Counted from the first letter of the stretch, positions 1 through 8,719 are shown. The stretch: DNA of 41,820 nt from Rhizobium sp. Q54 (GCA_945860095.1 CAMAPP010000010.1:1-41820), one strand, 5' to 3'. Notes: a model not told the origin generated them from the sequence alone. Translations and numbers: made by a program.

Positions 1-2
1 AG

Positions 3-737
3 GAATGTTTGATCGGCGAGGAGGTGAGTTTCCTCGCCCTCGTCGATGGCGAGCACGCCTTGCCGCTCGCCTCGGCCCAGGATCACAAGGCGGTCGGCGA
101 CGGCGATACCGGCCCCAATACCGGCGGCATGGGCGCCTACTCGCCCGCCCCCGTGCTCGACCAAGCGATGGTCGAAGACGTGATGGCGCGCATCATCCGC
201 CCCGTCGTCGCGGCGATGAAGGACGAAGGCTGCCCATTCAAGGGTGTGCTCTATGCCGGGCTCATGATCGGGCCCGATGGCCCCAAGGTGCTCGAATTCA
301 ACACCCGGTTCGGCGATCCCGAATGTCAGGCATTGCTGGTACGGCTCAAATCCGACCTGCTGCCCGCCCTGCTCGCTTCACGCGACGGCATGCTGAGGAA
401 TTTCGATTTGCGCTGGCACGACGACGCATCGCTCTGCGTCGTCATGGCGGCCGAGGGCTATCCGGGCGAGCCCAAGACCGGCACGAAGATCGCAGGCCTC
501 GCGCGCGCCAACGCGGTGCCGGGGGTGAAGGTGTTCCATGCCGCCACGCGCGCCGAGGGCGATGCGATTCTGGCCGCGGGCGGGCGGGTGCTCGGCGTGA
601 CGGCGCGCGGCCCCAGCGTCGCCGAGGCGCAGCGCAGCGCCTACCGCGCCATCGATGCGATCGACTGGAAGGGCGGATTTTGCCGGCGCGATATCGGCTG
701 GCGCGCGGTCGCGCGAGAGCGCGCAAATAAAAGTTGA
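3..737 (+). CDS. purD: phosphoribosylamine-glycine ligase (GAR synthetase), 3' part
   Basis: Catalyses the ATP-dependent joining of glycine to phosphoribosylamine, the second step of purine synthesis, in the cytoplasm. The reading frame is open from the first bases of the window, so the N-terminal part of the gene lies outside. About 244 residues remain, covering the end of the ATP-grasp domain and the C-terminal domain. Visible family motifs are GEEVSFLALVDG, the loop DGDTGPNTGGMGAYSP, the metal/ATP segment EFNTRFGDPECQ, and the C-terminal ending near CRRDIGWRA. The last eight residues (ARERANKS) extend past the usual end. The DNA there is nearly repeated just after the stop (about 711-757), so the tail may come from a small local duplication. 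The next gene starts 46 bases downstream. Confidence 0.95.
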   Translation, partial: ECLIGEEVSFLALVDGEHALPLASAQDHKAVGDGDTGPNTGGMGAYSPAPVLDQAMVEDVMARIIRPVVAAMKDEGCPFKGVLYAGLMIGPDGPKVLEFNTRFGDPECQALLVRLKSDLLPALLASRDGMLRNFDLRWHDDASLCVVMAAEGYPGEPKTGTKIAGLARANAVPGVKVFHAATRAEGDAILAAGGRVLGVTARGPSVAEAQRSAYRAIDAIDWKGGFCRRDIGWRAVARERANKS

Positions 738-783
738 TGCGCGAGCGCGCGAATAAGGTCTAGCGGAAAAACGGAGAACGGGT

Positions 784-1767
784 ATGCAATTTCCCACGCT
801 TGCCGGCATCGAAGACGCGCTGGCCAATGTCCACGCCCACATGGCCGCAACGCCCATGGTGCGCTCGGAATTGCTGTCGAAGGCCCTCGGGTGCGATCTT
901 TGGGTCAAGAACGAAACCACGACGCCCATCGCCTCGTTCAAGCTGCGCGGCGCGCTCAATTGTCTCGTGCGCGCGAGCAAGCACGGCGCCTTCAAGGGCG
1001 CGACCACCTCCTCGACCGGCAATCACGGCCAGGGCATCGCCTATGCCGCGCGCCTGCTCGGCGCGCCCGCCGATATCTTCCTGCCCGCCAAGGCCAATCC
1101 GGTGAAGGCCGCGATGATCGCGGCCTTCGGCGGCACGCTGCACAAGATCGGCCGCGACATCGACGAAGCCAAGGACGCCTCGCGCGCCTTCGCGCGCGAC
1201 AACAATGTTCTGTTCGTCGATGACGGCGACGATTTGGATTTGATGGAAGGGGCGGGCACGTGCGGCCTCGAAATCGCCGACGCGGTGCCGAAGGTCGATG
1301 TCGTGTTCGTGCCCGTGGGCGGCGCCAATTTCATCTCGGGCGTGGCCACGGCGGTGAAGGGCAGGCGCGCGCAGGCGCGAATCATCGGCGTGCAAGCCAA
1401 GGGCTCGGCCTCGCTCCACGATTCCTTCCACGCCAAGCGCATCGTCGAGCGGCCGATCGATTCGATCGCCGACGGCCTGACGCAACGCGTGCCGCCGAAA
1501 CTCGCATTCGCGGTCATGGCCAAGCTGGCCGACGACATGATGCTGACCGGCGACGAGGACTTGCTCGCGGGCGTCCATGCCATCGCCGAACAGGTTCACG
1601 TCCTGGTCGAGCCCGCGGGCGCCGCCGCCCTGTGCGGCGCCTGGGCTCGGCGCGCCGAGCTCAAGGGCAAGACCGTGGTGCTCATCCTCTCGGGCGCGAA
1701 TTTGACCATGGAACTTCTGCGCCGCGCGCTCTCGACCCCGCCCCTGATCGCCCTGCCCGAGGTCTGA
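784..1767 (+). CDS. PLP-dependent threonine dehydratase-like enzyme (first of a tandem pair)
   Basis: Fold-type II PLP enzyme of the threonine ammonia-lyase / serine racemase / hydroxyectoine-dehydratase (EutB-like) group. It is expected to eliminate ammonia from, or racemise, a hydroxy-amino acid. The 327 residues show the PLP-lysine motif SFKLRGA (Lys53), the substrate loop STGNHGQG near 80, a phosphate-binding loop written VGGANFISG instead of the usual Gly-rich SGGGL type, and the conserved VEPAGAAAL near the C-terminus. There is no C-terminal ACT regulatory domain, so it is the short catabolic or racemase form, not biosynthetic IlvA. The start follows GGAG at about 771. The stop is one base before the next gene, a paralogue, so the two are surely cotranscribed. 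The substrate is not known. Confidence 0.85.
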   Translation: MQFPTLAGIEDALANVHAHMAATPMVRSELLSKALGCDLWVKNETTTPIASFKLRGALNCLVRASKHGAFKGATTSSTGNHGQGIAYAARLLGAPADIFLPAKANPVKAAMIAAFGGTLHKIGRDIDEAKDASRAFARDNNVLFVDDGDDLDLMEGAGTCGLEIADAVPKVDVVFVPVGGANFISGVATAVKGRRAQARIIGVQAKGSASLHDSFHAKRIVERPIDSIADGLTQRVPPKLAFAVMAKLADDMMLTGDEDLLAGVHAIAEQVHVLVEPAGAAALCGAWARRAELKGKTVVLILSGANLTMELLRRALSTPPLIALPEV

Positions 1768-1768
1768 C

Positions 1769-2764
1769 TTGGCGCGCGAGGCCCTTTTCCACGATATCGA
1801 GGACGCGGTCGCGCGGATTCGCCCGCTCGTGGCCGAAACGCCGCTTCTGCGCAACGAACCGCTGTCGCGCGCGCTTGGCTGCGAGCTGTGGTTCAAGTGC
1901 GAGCTGTGGCACCCGACTTTTTCCTTCAAGCTACGCGGCGCCGCGAACGATCTTTTACGCGCGCGCGAGGACGGGCGCCTGGCCCGCGAGGGCGCCGAGA
2001 TCGTCTGTTCCTCCTCGGGCAATCACGGCCTGGCTTGCGCCTGGCTCGCCCGGCGCCTGGACGCGCGCTGCCATGTCTTCGTCTCCGAGCAAGTCGGTCC
2101 CGGCAAACGCGGCGTCATCGCCACCATGGGCGGCACGGTGCACCGCACGGGGCGCGAGATCGACGACGCGCGCGAAGCGGCCATCGCGTTCGCCGCGCGT
2201 CACGGCCATTATTTCGTGAACGACGGCGTGTCGCCCGAGATCCTGGCGGGCGCGGGCACGGCGGCGCACGAGGTCTTGCACCGCTTGCGCGACATCGACG
2301 ACGTGATCGCGCCCATCGGCGGCGGCAATCTCGCGGCCGGCACCGCGCTGGCGGTCAAATCCCTCTCGCCCAAGACGCGCGTCATCGGGATCGCCCCCAC
2401 GGCCTCGCCCGTCATCGTCGAATCCTTCCGGGCGCGGAGAATGCTGTCGATCGCGCCGGGCGAGACGATCGCGGACGGCCTCACCCAGCGCGAGCCGATC
2501 GCCGAAACCATGGCGGTCCTCTGGAAGCACATGGACGAGGGCTGGCTGGTCGAGGACGCAGCCATCCTCGGCGCCATGCACGCCTTGCTCGAAAGCGCGC
2601 ACATGCTGGTCGAGCCCTCGGGCGCCGCGAGCTTGGCCGCCTTGTGGGAGCATCGCGGCGAACTTAAAGGCCGCCGCGTCGTGGTGCTGCTCACGGGCAG
2701 CAATGTCGGCATGGCGCAGGTTCGCCGGGCGCTGGCCGCGCCCTCGCTCGCGCCGCTCGGCTAG
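1769..2764 (+). CDS. PLP-dependent threonine dehydratase-like enzyme (second of a tandem pair)
   Basis: Second fold-type II PLP enzyme, 331 residues, clearly paralogous to the gene before it. The PLP lysine is in FSFKLRGA (Lys54), followed by the loop SSGNHGLA, a glycine loop PIGGGNLAAG and VEPSGAAS near the C-terminus. It begins with TTG one base after the upstream stop, and no in-frame ATG or GTG fits the family N-terminus better. Such tight coupling suggests the pair is translated together and may form a hetero-oligomer or act on related substrates. This copy keeps a more standard phosphate loop (GGGN) than its neighbour (GGAN), which hints at different specificity. No ACT domain is present. 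It could be a serine/threonine dehydratase, a hydroxyaspartate ammonia-lyase or a racemase; sequence alone does not decide. Confidence 0.83.
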   Translation: MAREALFHDIEDAVARIRPLVAETPLLRNEPLSRALGCELWFKCELWHPTFSFKLRGAANDLLRAREDGRLAREGAEIVCSSSGNHGLACAWLARRLDARCHVFVSEQVGPGKRGVIATMGGTVHRTGREIDDAREAAIAFAARHGHYFVNDGVSPEILAGAGTAAHEVLHRLRDIDDVIAPIGGGNLAAGTALAVKSLSPKTRVIGIAPTASPVIVESFRARRMLSIAPGETIADGLTQREPIAETMAVLWKHMDEGWLVEDAAILGAMHALLESAHMLVEPSGAASLAALWEHRGELKGRRVVVLLTGSNVGMAQVRRALAAPSLAPLG

Positions 2765-2791
2765 GGCATCGGGTCTACGGGCTCGGGCCTA

Positions 2792-2910
2792 AAGACCGAG
2801 GGCTGGAGTGGCTTTGCGCGCAGGCAGAACATAACCCGCGTTTTTGAAGTAGGCGGCGCATTCGGTTGGAGAAAAAGCATCGAGGGTGGAATCAAGGGTG
2901 ATGCCGATGG
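2792..2910 (-). pseudogene. C-terminal remnant of an IS630-type transposase
   Basis: On the minus strand a short open frame reads AIGITLDSTLDAFSPTECAA and then YFKNAGYV. This matches the typical end of IS630-family transposases, where the DDE domain finishes with an [IL]-x-x-[FL]-[ST]-P-x-E-C-x-x-Y-F-x-x-[AS]-G-Y pattern. Only about 27 recognisable residues remain, followed by an unrelated tail to the stop at 2789. Upstream of 2910 no transposase sequence could be followed and no terminal inverted repeats were seen. This is an old, mostly deleted insertion in the gap between the dehydratase pair and tadA. Confidence 0.55.
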
Positions 2911-3013
2911 CGTCCGGGTGTCCACGCTTGGCGCGCCGACCGATCGGAGCCCGGCCTTGAGCTTGGCGAAGACCGGCTCGCGCGATGGCGCCGATGCGCA
3001 AACCCACGAATGG

Positions 3014-3051
3014 CCCCAGTTACCCCCAAACGACTCCAGTTACCCGCAAAC
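3014..3051. repeat. two-copy tandem repeat, about 20-base period
   Basis: The core CCAGTTACCC followed by CCAAAC or GCAAAC occurs at 3016 and again at 3036. It lies just beyond the 3' end of tadA and is one of many gene-border minisatellites in this window. Confidence 0.6.
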
Positions 3052-3065
3052 CCTACAATCGGCCC

Positions 3066-3530
3066 CTAGCGCCGCGCGCGGAAGAAGGCGCGCAGCATCT
3101 CCGCCGCTTCGCTCTCGCGCACGCCCGCGACGATTTCCGGCCGGTGATGGCAGGTCGGCTGGTCGAAGACTCGCGCGCCGTGGGCGACGCCGCCCATTTT
3201 CGGATCGGGGGCGCCGTACACCACCCGGTCCACGCGCGCGAGGGCAATCGCCGCCGCGCACATGGCGCAGGGCTCGAGCGTCACGTGCAACTCGCAGCCA
3301 TCGAGGCGCGGCCGGCCGCGCGCGGCGGCGGCCCGGCGCAAGACCAGGATTTCGGCGTGGGCGGTCGGATCGGCGCTTTCCTCGACCGCGTTGCCTGCGG
3401 CGGCGATGACCTTGCCCGAGGCCCGATCGACGAGCACGGCGCCGACCGGCACCTCGCCGCGCGCCGCCGCACCCCGCGCCTCCTCGAGCGCCAGCGCCAT
3501 GTAATCGGGCCGCATTGCCGCCTCCACCAT
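3066..3530 (-). CDS. tadA: tRNA(adenine-34) deaminase / CMP-dCMP-type deaminase
   Basis: Zinc-dependent deaminase expected to convert adenosine 34 to inosine in tRNA-Arg(ACG), which is essential for decoding CGC and CGA. The protein (154 residues from this start) has both signatures of the family: HAE within PTAHAEILVLR (zinc His and catalytic Glu) and PCAMC (the two zinc cysteines). The C-terminal region ends near FFRARR, as in TadA. The open frame extends further upstream but would then overlap the divergent glutamine amidotransferase gene. The ATG at 3530 has an AGGG about eight bases before it, and another ATG lies five codons in. A guanine or cytosine deaminase role is less likely, given the length and the EVPVGAVLVD segment typical of TadA. 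Confidence 0.9.
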   Translation of the reverse strand: MVEAAMRPDYMALALEEARGAAARGEVPVGAVLVDRASGKVIAAAGNAVEESADPTAHAEILVLRRAAAARGRPRLDGCELHVTLEPCAMCAAAIALARVDRVVYGAPDPKMGGVAHGARVFDQPTCHHRPEIVAGVRESEAAEMLRAFFRARR

Positions 3531-3609
3531 CGCCGGACCCTGAAGGGGATAGGCCGAGCCGGTCAAGCGCGGTTGCGCGCGCGCTTGGCGCGGCCTTAGA
3601 CTCGCGGCC

Positions 3610-4341
3610 ATGGCCAAACGCGCGACCGCCTCCGTTCCCTTGATCGGCGTAACCCTCGATTCCGAGGAGCCGGGCGGCTATTCCAAATTTCCGTGGTACG
3701 CGCTGCGGCAAAACTATTGCGAGGCGGTGCTGCGCGCGGGCGGATTGCCCGTGCCCCTGCCCCACGAGCCCGAACAGGCGCGCGCCTATCTCGACCGCAT
3801 CGACGGCCTTCTCGTCACCGGCGGGCATTTCGACGTCGATCCGGCGATGTTCGGGGAAACGACCACCCATCCCACGGTCAAGCTCAAGTCCAAGCGCACC
3901 GCCTTCGAACTGGCCGTCACCAAGGGCGCGCTGGAGCGCGACATGCCGATCCTCGGCATCTGCGGCGGCCAGCAATTGCTGCACGTCATCCTCGGCGGCA
4001 CGCTGCACCAGCACATCCCCGATTCGGTCCCGAATGCCCTTGCCCACGAACAGCCCAACCCGCGCAACGAGCCCGGCCATATGGTCGCCATCGTTGCGAA
4101 CACCTTGCTGCACCGCGCAACCGGGCTCGACGAAATGGCGGTCAATTCCGCCCATCACCAGGCGGCCAGGGACGAACCCGAAGGCATCGTCGTGAACGCC
4201 CGCGCGCCCGACGGCGTGATCGAGGGCATCGAGGCGCCGCGCCATCGTTTCTGTCTCGGCGTGCAATGGCATCCCGAATTCGCCATCGGTCAGGGCGATG
4301 CGCGCATCTTCGACGCCTTCCTCGCCGCCTGCCGGCGTTAG
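3610..4341 (+). CDS. class I glutamine amidotransferase, gamma-glutamyl-GABA hydrolase (PuuD-like, peptidase C26)
   Basis: Cytoplasmic hydrolase of the PuuD / peptidase C26 family, which cleaves gamma-glutamyl amides such as gamma-glutamyl-GABA in polyamine breakdown. The 243 residues are the usual length. The nucleophile elbow is GICGGQQ (Cys118), and the partner His and Glu are in GVQWHPE (about 221 and 223). The N-terminal PLIGVTLD and the segment LVTGGHFDVDP are also typical. It is divergent from tadA; the start codons are about 80 bases apart. No other polyamine gene lies nearby, so the exact substrate is uncertain. Its stop lies 10 bases before the start of the pseudouridine synthase gene, so the two are probably cotranscribed. 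Confidence 0.87.
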   Translation: MAKRATASVPLIGVTLDSEEPGGYSKFPWYALRQNYCEAVLRAGGLPVPLPHEPEQARAYLDRIDGLLVTGGHFDVDPAMFGETTTHPTVKLKSKRTAFELAVTKGALERDMPILGICGGQQLLHVILGGTLHQHIPDSVPNALAHEQPNPRNEPGHMVAIVANTLLHRATGLDEMAVNSAHHQAARDEPEGIVVNARAPDGVIEGIEAPRHRFCLGVQWHPEFAIGQGDARIFDAFLAACRR

Positions 4342-4351
4342 GCGGACAGAG

Positions 4352-5146
4352 GTGGCGGACGATCCCCCTAAGGGCGAACGCATCGCCAAGCGCCTGGCGC
4401 GCGCGGGTTTGTGCTCGCGGCGCGACGCGGAACGCTGGATAGCAAGCGGGCGGGTTGCGGTTGACGGCCAAGTTCTGACCACGCCCGCGACCTTGGTCAC
4501 GGCAGCAAGCGCGATCCTGGTCGACGGCAAGGCCCTGCCCGAGGCCGAGCGGCCGCGGCTGTGGCGCTATCACAAGGCGGCGGGCCTGGTCTCGACGCAC
4601 CGCGACCCGCAGGGCCGCCCGACCGTGTTCGACCACATGCCGCCCGGCATGCCGCGCGTGGTGTCGATCGGACGGCTCGATCTCAATTCCGAGGGCTTGC
4701 TGCTGCTGACGAACGACGGCGCGCTGGCGCGCCATCTCGAATTGCCCGCGACGGGTCTCATGCGCCGCTACCGGGTGCGCGCGCACGGCCTGGCCGATCC
4801 CAAGGCGCTTGCCCGGCTCAAGGACGGGGTCACCGTCGAGGGCGAACGCTACGGTCCGGTGCTGGCCGAGATCGACCGCGTGCAGGGCAGCAATGTCTGG
4901 CTGGGGATCGCGCTGGCCGAGGGCAAGAACCGCGAGGTGCGCAAGATCTGCGCCCATCTCGGCTTGCGCGTCGGCCGCCTCATCCGCGTGGCCTACGGCC
5001 CGTTCCAATTGGGCGATCTGCCGCCCGGCATGCTCGCCGAAGTGCCGACGCGCGTTTTGCGCGATCAACTCGGACCCGTTGCTGCCGCGCGCCTCGTGCC
5101 CCAGCGCGCGCACCGCGAACATGCGCGTCGTCGCGGGACGGCATAA
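4352..5146 (+). CDS. rRNA pseudouridine synthase, RsuA/RluB/RluE family
   Basis: Isomerises specific uridines of ribosomal RNA to pseudouridine. The protein (264 residues from the GTG at 4352) begins with an S4 RNA-binding domain (GERIAKRLARAGLCSRRDAE, then VDG), followed by the catalytic domain. The catalytic Asp is about residue 110 in GRLDLNSEGLLLLTNDG, and the C-terminal motif EGKNREVRKIC with RLIRVAYG is the RsuA/RluB signature. A longer frame reaches back into the upstream gene. The GTG was chosen because GGACAGAG precedes it and the protein then starts just ahead of the S4 domain. The 3' end overlaps rsmD by 26 bases, so the two rRNA-modification genes are translationally coupled. RluB (23S U2605) is the likeliest member, but RsuA or RluE cannot be excluded. 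Confidence 0.88.
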   Translation: MADDPPKGERIAKRLARAGLCSRRDAERWIASGRVAVDGQVLTTPATLVTAASAILVDGKALPEAERPRLWRYHKAAGLVSTHRDPQGRPTVFDHMPPGMPRVVSIGRLDLNSEGLLLLTNDGALARHLELPATGLMRRYRVRAHGLADPKALARLKDGVTVEGERYGPVLAEIDRVQGSNVWLGIALAEGKNREVRKICAHLGLRVGRLIRVAYGPFQLGDLPPGMLAEVPTRVLRDQLGPVAAARLVPQRAHREHARRRGTA

Positions 5147-5690
5147 GGGCCGGCGCCTCGGCGCGCCGCCCGGCATCCGCCCGACCAGCGACCGGGTGCG
5201 CGTGATCTTGTTCGACGTGTTGGCGCACAATCCCTTGGGCGGGGCCCCGGCGCTCGAGGGCAGCCGCGTGCTGGATGCCTTCGCGGGCTCGGGCGCGTTC
5301 GGCATCGAGGCCTTGTCGCGCGGCGCCGTCCATGCCGCGTTCATGGAAAACGCGCGCGATGCGCTCGATGCCATCGCCGCCAATCTCGAAGCCCTGGGCG
5401 AGCGCGGGCGCGCCGAGGTGTTGCGCGCCGATGCGCTGAAGCCGCCGCGCGCGCGGTCGCCCGTCGATCTGGCCTTGCTCGATCCGCCATACGGGCTTGA
5501 CCTTGCGGCGCCGGCGCTGGCTGCTCTTGCCAAATCGGGCTGGCTGGCCCCGGACGCCCTCGCCGTCGTCGAGCTCGGCGCGCGCGACACATTCGCCGCG
5601 CCCGAGGGTTTCGAGGTCGTGGACGAGCGCAAGATCGGCGATGCGCGCCTGGTTTTTACGCGGTTTCGCGGCGCGGCCCGGGCGCGTTAA
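5121..5690 (+). CDS. rsmD: 16S rRNA (guanine-966 N2)-methyltransferase
   Basis: SAM-dependent methyltransferase that modifies G966 of 16S rRNA in the small ribosomal subunit. The 189-residue protein is the normal RsmD length. It starts MRVVAGRHKGRRL, followed by RPTSDRVR, the SAM-binding motif DAFAGSGAFGIEALSRG (about 52-68), and the catalytic motif LLDPPYG near 120, a D/NPPY motif of amino methyltransferases. The ATG lies inside the end of the pseudouridine synthase gene, so the two overlap by 26 bases. Confidence 0.93.
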   Translation: MRVVAGRHKGRRLGAPPGIRPTSDRVRVILFDVLAHNPLGGAPALEGSRVLDAFAGSGAFGIEALSRGAVHAAFMENARDALDAIAANLEALGERGRAEVLRADALKPPRARSPVDLALLDPPYGLDLAAPALAALAKSGWLAPDALAVVELGARDTFAAPEGFEVVDERKIGDARLVFTRFRGAARAR

Positions 5691-5724
5691 ACTCGGGTGC
5701 CATAACGGCCAAGGGAGAATCCGA

Positions 5725-6108
5725 ATGCTAGCCAATGCCATCGTCGGCGTCCGCGATATCGCGCGCGGCACCAAGTTCTACGACACCGTGCTCGGCGCTC
5801 TCGGCTATGTGCGCCACAGCGCGTCCGAAAAATTCGTCGGCTACGGCACGGGTCAAGGCAAGCCGCAATTATGGGTTTGCATTCCGCGCAACGGCCAGCC
5901 GGCCACCGCCGGCAACGGCGCGCAGGTGAGCTTCATCGCCAAGGACAAGGCCTCGGTGGACAAGTTCCACGCCTCCGCCCTGGCGCAGGGCGGCTCGGAC
6001 GAGGGCGCGCCCGGCTACCGGCCGCCGGACAAGTCCGGGTCTTACGCCTGCTATGTGCGCGATCCGGACGGCAACAAGCTGATGGCGGTCTGCGCCAAGC
6101 CGGGCTGA
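5725..6108 (+). CDS. VOC (glyoxalase/bleomycin-resistance/dioxygenase superfamily) protein
   Basis: Small metal-binding-fold protein of 127 residues, a single VOC unit of two beta-alpha-beta-beta-beta modules: AIVGVRDIARGTKFYDTVLG at the start and YACYVRDPDGNKLMAVC at the end. The second metal-ligand region is recognisable by its DPDGNKL segment. The ATG follows a good Shine-Dalgarno, AAGGGAG at 5711-5717. Family members include glyoxalases, fosfomycin or bleomycin binders and dioxygenases; nothing here selects one. It is the last plus-strand gene before a long minus-strand block, and its end faces the SDR gene only seven bases away. Confidence 0.8.
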   Translation: MLANAIVGVRDIARGTKFYDTVLGALGYVRHSASEKFVGYGTGQGKPQLWVCIPRNGQPATAGNGAQVSFIAKDKASVDKFHASALAQGGSDEGAPGYRPPDKSGSYACYVRDPDGNKLMAVCAKPG

Positions 6109-6115
6109 TCGCGGC

Positions 6116-6880
6116 TCAATAGAATCCATACGCCGTCCAGCCGCCGTCCACGGCGATCACCTGGCCGGTCAGGAACGACGCGCCCGGGGAGACGATATAG
6201 AGCGCCATGTCGGCGATCTCCTCGGGCGTGCCGAGCCGTCCCATGGGCGTGCGGCGGTGGAGCGATTGCACGTCCACCCGTCCCGCGTCGATGACTTCGC
6301 GCAACATCTTGGTTTCGGTATAGCCGGGTGCTATGCCGTTGACGCGCACGTTCGAACCCGCCCATTCGTTCGCCAGGCATTTTGTCATCTGGATGAGCGC
6401 GGCCTTGGAGACGCAATAGGCGATGCGGTCGGGCGCGGCGTCGATGCCCCAAATGGAACAGATATTGACGAGATTGCCGCTTTTCTGCGCGACGAAGCGC
6501 TTGCCCGCCTCCTTGGCCCACATGAAGGGCGCGTTCAAATTCACGTCCATCACGCGGCTCCAATCCACAAGCGGCAGATCGAGCGCCGATTTGTTCGCCG
6601 ACACGCCGGCATTGTTGACGAGGATATCGAGGCCGCCCCATTCGCGGTCGAGGCGCGCAAAACACGCCCGCATGTCCGATTCGCTCGTGACCGAGCCGCC
6701 CATCGCCAAGGCGTCGCGGCCCTTGGCGCGCAAGGCGGCGGCGGACTTCTCAGCCTCGGCCAAATCCAAATCCTGAATCAGCACCCGCGCGCCTTCGGCG
6801 GCGAAGCGTTCGGACATGGCGAGACCGAGGCCGCGCGCGGCGCCGGTGACGAGGGCGCGTTGGCCGTCGAGCATGGTCAT
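6116..6880 (-). CDS. SDR family NAD(P)-dependent oxidoreductase
   Basis: Classical short-chain dehydrogenase/reductase of 254 residues. It has the Rossmann motif TGAARGLG (12-19), NNAG near 90, the catalytic YCVSK (Tyr155, Lys159) and the C-terminal TGQVIAVDGGW. A GGGGAAT-like ribosome site precedes the ATG at 6880. Asp in the QDLDLAEAE segment after beta-strand 2 suggests preference for NAD over NADP. It follows mutL on the same strand with a 30-base gap, so it may be read from the mutL transcript. Its substrate cannot be predicted. It is unlike the four SDRs of the 27-37 kb region in position and is probably unrelated to them functionally. Confidence 0.88.
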   Translation of the reverse strand: MTMLDGQRALVTGAARGLGLAMSERFAAEGARVLIQDLDLAEAEKSAAALRAKGRDALAMGGSVTSESDMRACFARLDREWGGLDILVNNAGVSANKSALDLPLVDWSRVMDVNLNAPFMWAKEAGKRFVAQKSGNLVNICSIWGIDAAPDRIAYCVSKAALIQMTKCLANEWAGSNVRVNGIAPGYTETKMLREVIDAGRVDVQSLHRRTPMGRLGTPEEIADMALYIVSPGASFLTGQVIAVDGGWTAYGFY

Positions 6881-6910
6881 GGATTATTCCCCGATGATGG
6901 GCGTTGGCGT

Positions 6911-8719
6911 TCAGCGCCGTCCGAACAGGCGTTCGATATCGGCGAGTTTCAATTCGACATAGGTCGGCCGGCCGTGGCTGCATTGGCCAGAAAGCGGCGT
7001 CGCCTCCATCTGGCGCAAGAGCGCATCCATTTCCGAGAGCGCCAGCCTGCGCCCGGCGCGCACGCTGCCATGGCAGGCCATGGTGCCGCAGACCTGGTCG
7101 AGGCGCGCATCGAGCGCCAGCGATTCGCCGAGTTCGGCCAATTCGTCGGCGAGATCGCGCACCAGGCCCTGCACGTCCGCCTCGCCGAGAAGGGCCGGAG
7201 TTTCGCGCACCACGACCGCGCCCGGCCCGAAGGCCTCGATCACCAAACCCAGGCGCGCAAGATCGGCCGCGCGCGCGGCCAAGCGCCCGACCGAGGGTCC
7301 GTCGAGCTCAACGACCTCGGGAATAAGCAGGATTTGCCGCGCCGCCCCGCCCGCATGCATGGCGAGCTTCAGGCGTTCGTGGGTCAGGCGTTCGTGCGCG
7401 GCGTGCTGATCGACGATGACCACGCCATCCGCCGTTTGCGCCACGATATAGGTCTCGTGCAACTGGGCGCGCGCGGCGCCAAGCGGAAAATCGCGCGCCT
7501 CGGCGCCGCCCTCGGCGGGCGGGGCAGAGGGCCGGGCAAGATCCGAGAACGGCGATTGGAATTGCGCCGCCTCCTCGGCCAAGCCGCGCGGCGCATGGGA
7601 CGGCGGCGCGCCGTGGCCCGAATACGAGCCCCCCGAATACGGGCCTGACGAATACGGCAATCCCGAGCCGGGCCGCAGCGCGCCGAGCGCCGCCACCCCG
7701 ACCGTCGAGGACGCCCTGTGGCCCGCGCCCGCAAGGGCGTGCTTCAGCGCGCCGACGATCAAGCCGCGCACCAACCCCGCGTCGCGAAAGCGCACCTCGG
7801 TTTTCGCCGGGTGGACGTTCACGTCCACCTCCTCGGGATCGATTTCGAGAAAAAGCGCGACCATGGGATGGCGGTCATGCGCGAGCACGTCGCGATAACC
7901 CGCGCGCACGGCGCCGTGCACCAACTTGTCGCGCACCGGCCGGCCGTTCACGAACAAATACTGGGCCCGCGCGGTTGCGCGATTGAGGGTCGGCAGGCCC
8001 GCGCGGCCCGTGAGGCGCACGCCCTCGCGCGCGGCCTCGATGGCGACCGAATTGTCGGCGAAATCGCGACCCATGATGGCCGCGAGACGCGCGTGCCGCG
8101 CCTCGAACAGATCGTCCGCGCCGGGCGTCAATTGCAGCACCGTGCGCCCGTCATCGGAGAACGAAAAGCCAATCTCCGGATGGGCCATCGCCAGACGCTC
8201 GACGGCCTCGAGCGCGTGCTGGGCCTCGGTGCGTTCGGTCTTTAGGAACTTGAGCCGCGCGGGCGTCGCGTAAAACAGATCGCGCACCTCGACGCGCGTG
8301 CCGGCTTGCTGGGCCGCAGGCGCGGGCTCCGATACCGTCCCGCCCTCGACCGCGATGCGCCAAGCCGAATCCGCGCCGCGCTTGCGGCTCGAAATCGACA
8401 TCCGCCCGACCGCGCCGATGGATGGCAAGGCCTCGCCGCGAAAGCCGAGCGTGGCGATATGCCGCAGGTCTTCGTCCGGCAGCTTCGAGGTCGCATGGCG
8501 CTCGATCGCCAGGGCCAGTTCGGCCCGCTCCATGCCGCAGCCGTCATCACCGACCGCGATCATGGCGCGTCCGCCCTCGCGCAGCACGATTTCGATGCGC
8601 GCGGCGCCCGCGTCGATGGCGTTCTCGACCAGTTCCTTGACCACGGCCGCGGGCCGCTCGACCACCTCGCCCGCGGCGATGCGGTTGACGACGGATTCGG
8701 GCAGGCGGCGGATGGTCAC
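6911..8719 (-). CDS. mutL: DNA mismatch repair protein MutL (endonuclease type)
   Basis: Couples MutS mismatch recognition to strand incision. The 602 residues include the GHKL ATPase N-terminus ([37 protein letters not shown]), a linker around 330-400, and a C-terminal dimerisation domain. The endonuclease motif [12 protein letters not shown] fits DQHA(x)2E(x)4E, and ACHGSVRAG and CSHGRPT supply further metal-site residues. This is therefore a nicking MutL as in bacteria that lack MutH. The linker carries a 15-base tandem repeat, read in frame as three GPYS-like units ([15 protein letters not shown]) near residues 353-367. The gene starts 22 bases after the pgi stop, so pgi-mutL-SDR form one run. 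Confidence 0.95.
   Translation of the reverse strand: MTIRRLPESVVNRIAAGEVVERPAAVVKELVENAIDAGAARIEIVLREGGRAMIAVGDDGCGMERAELALAIERHATSKLPDEDLRHIATLGFRGEALPSIGAVGRMSISSRKRGADSAWRIAVEGGTVSEPAPAAQQAGTRVEVRDLFYATPARLKFLKTERTEAQHALEAVERLAMAHPEIGFSFSDDGRTVLQLTPGADDLFEARHARLAAIMGRDFADNSVAIEAAREGVRLTGRAGLPTLNRATARAQYLFVNGRPVRDKLVHGAVRAGYRDVLAHDRHPMVALFLEIDPEEVDVNVHPAKTEVRFRDAGLVRGLIVGALKHALAGAGHRASSTVGVAALGALRPGSGLPYSSGPYSGGSYSGHGAPPSHAPRGLAEEAAQFQSPFSDLARPSAPPAEGGAEARDFPLGAARAQLHETYIVAQTADGVVIVDQHAAHERLTHERLKLAMHAGGAARQILLIPEVVELDGPSVGRLAARAADLARLGLVIEAFGPGAVVVRETPALLGEADVQGLVRDLADELAELGESLALDARLDQVCGTMACHGSVRAGRRLALSEMDALLRQMEATPLSGQCSHGRPTYVELKLADIERLFGRR
7617..7661. repeat. in-frame 15-base minisatellite in the mutL linker
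   Basis: The core GAATACG starts at 7620, 7635 and 7650, an exact 15-base period. In MutL it encodes repeated PYS/SYS pieces in the flexible linker. The same core GAATACG is found in the 18-base repeat inside the yqgE-like gene at 36017-36088. Confidence 0.7.

Larger units (their letters stand above)
2765..3065. other. gene-free gap with transposase remnant and a short tandem repeat
   Basis: This 301-base gap separates two convergent genes. Besides the transposase remnant on the minus strand it contains a two-copy, 20-base-period repeat near 3014-3051 (core CCAGTTACCC-AAAC). Open frames that cross it on the plus strand have no recognisable protein character. No clear terminator with a T run was found for either flanking gene. 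Confidence 0.6.

Noticed and set aside
2918-3409. 163-codon plus-strand frame opposite tadA
   Set aside because: Arg/Pro-rich shadow of tadA; tadA has both zinc motifs.
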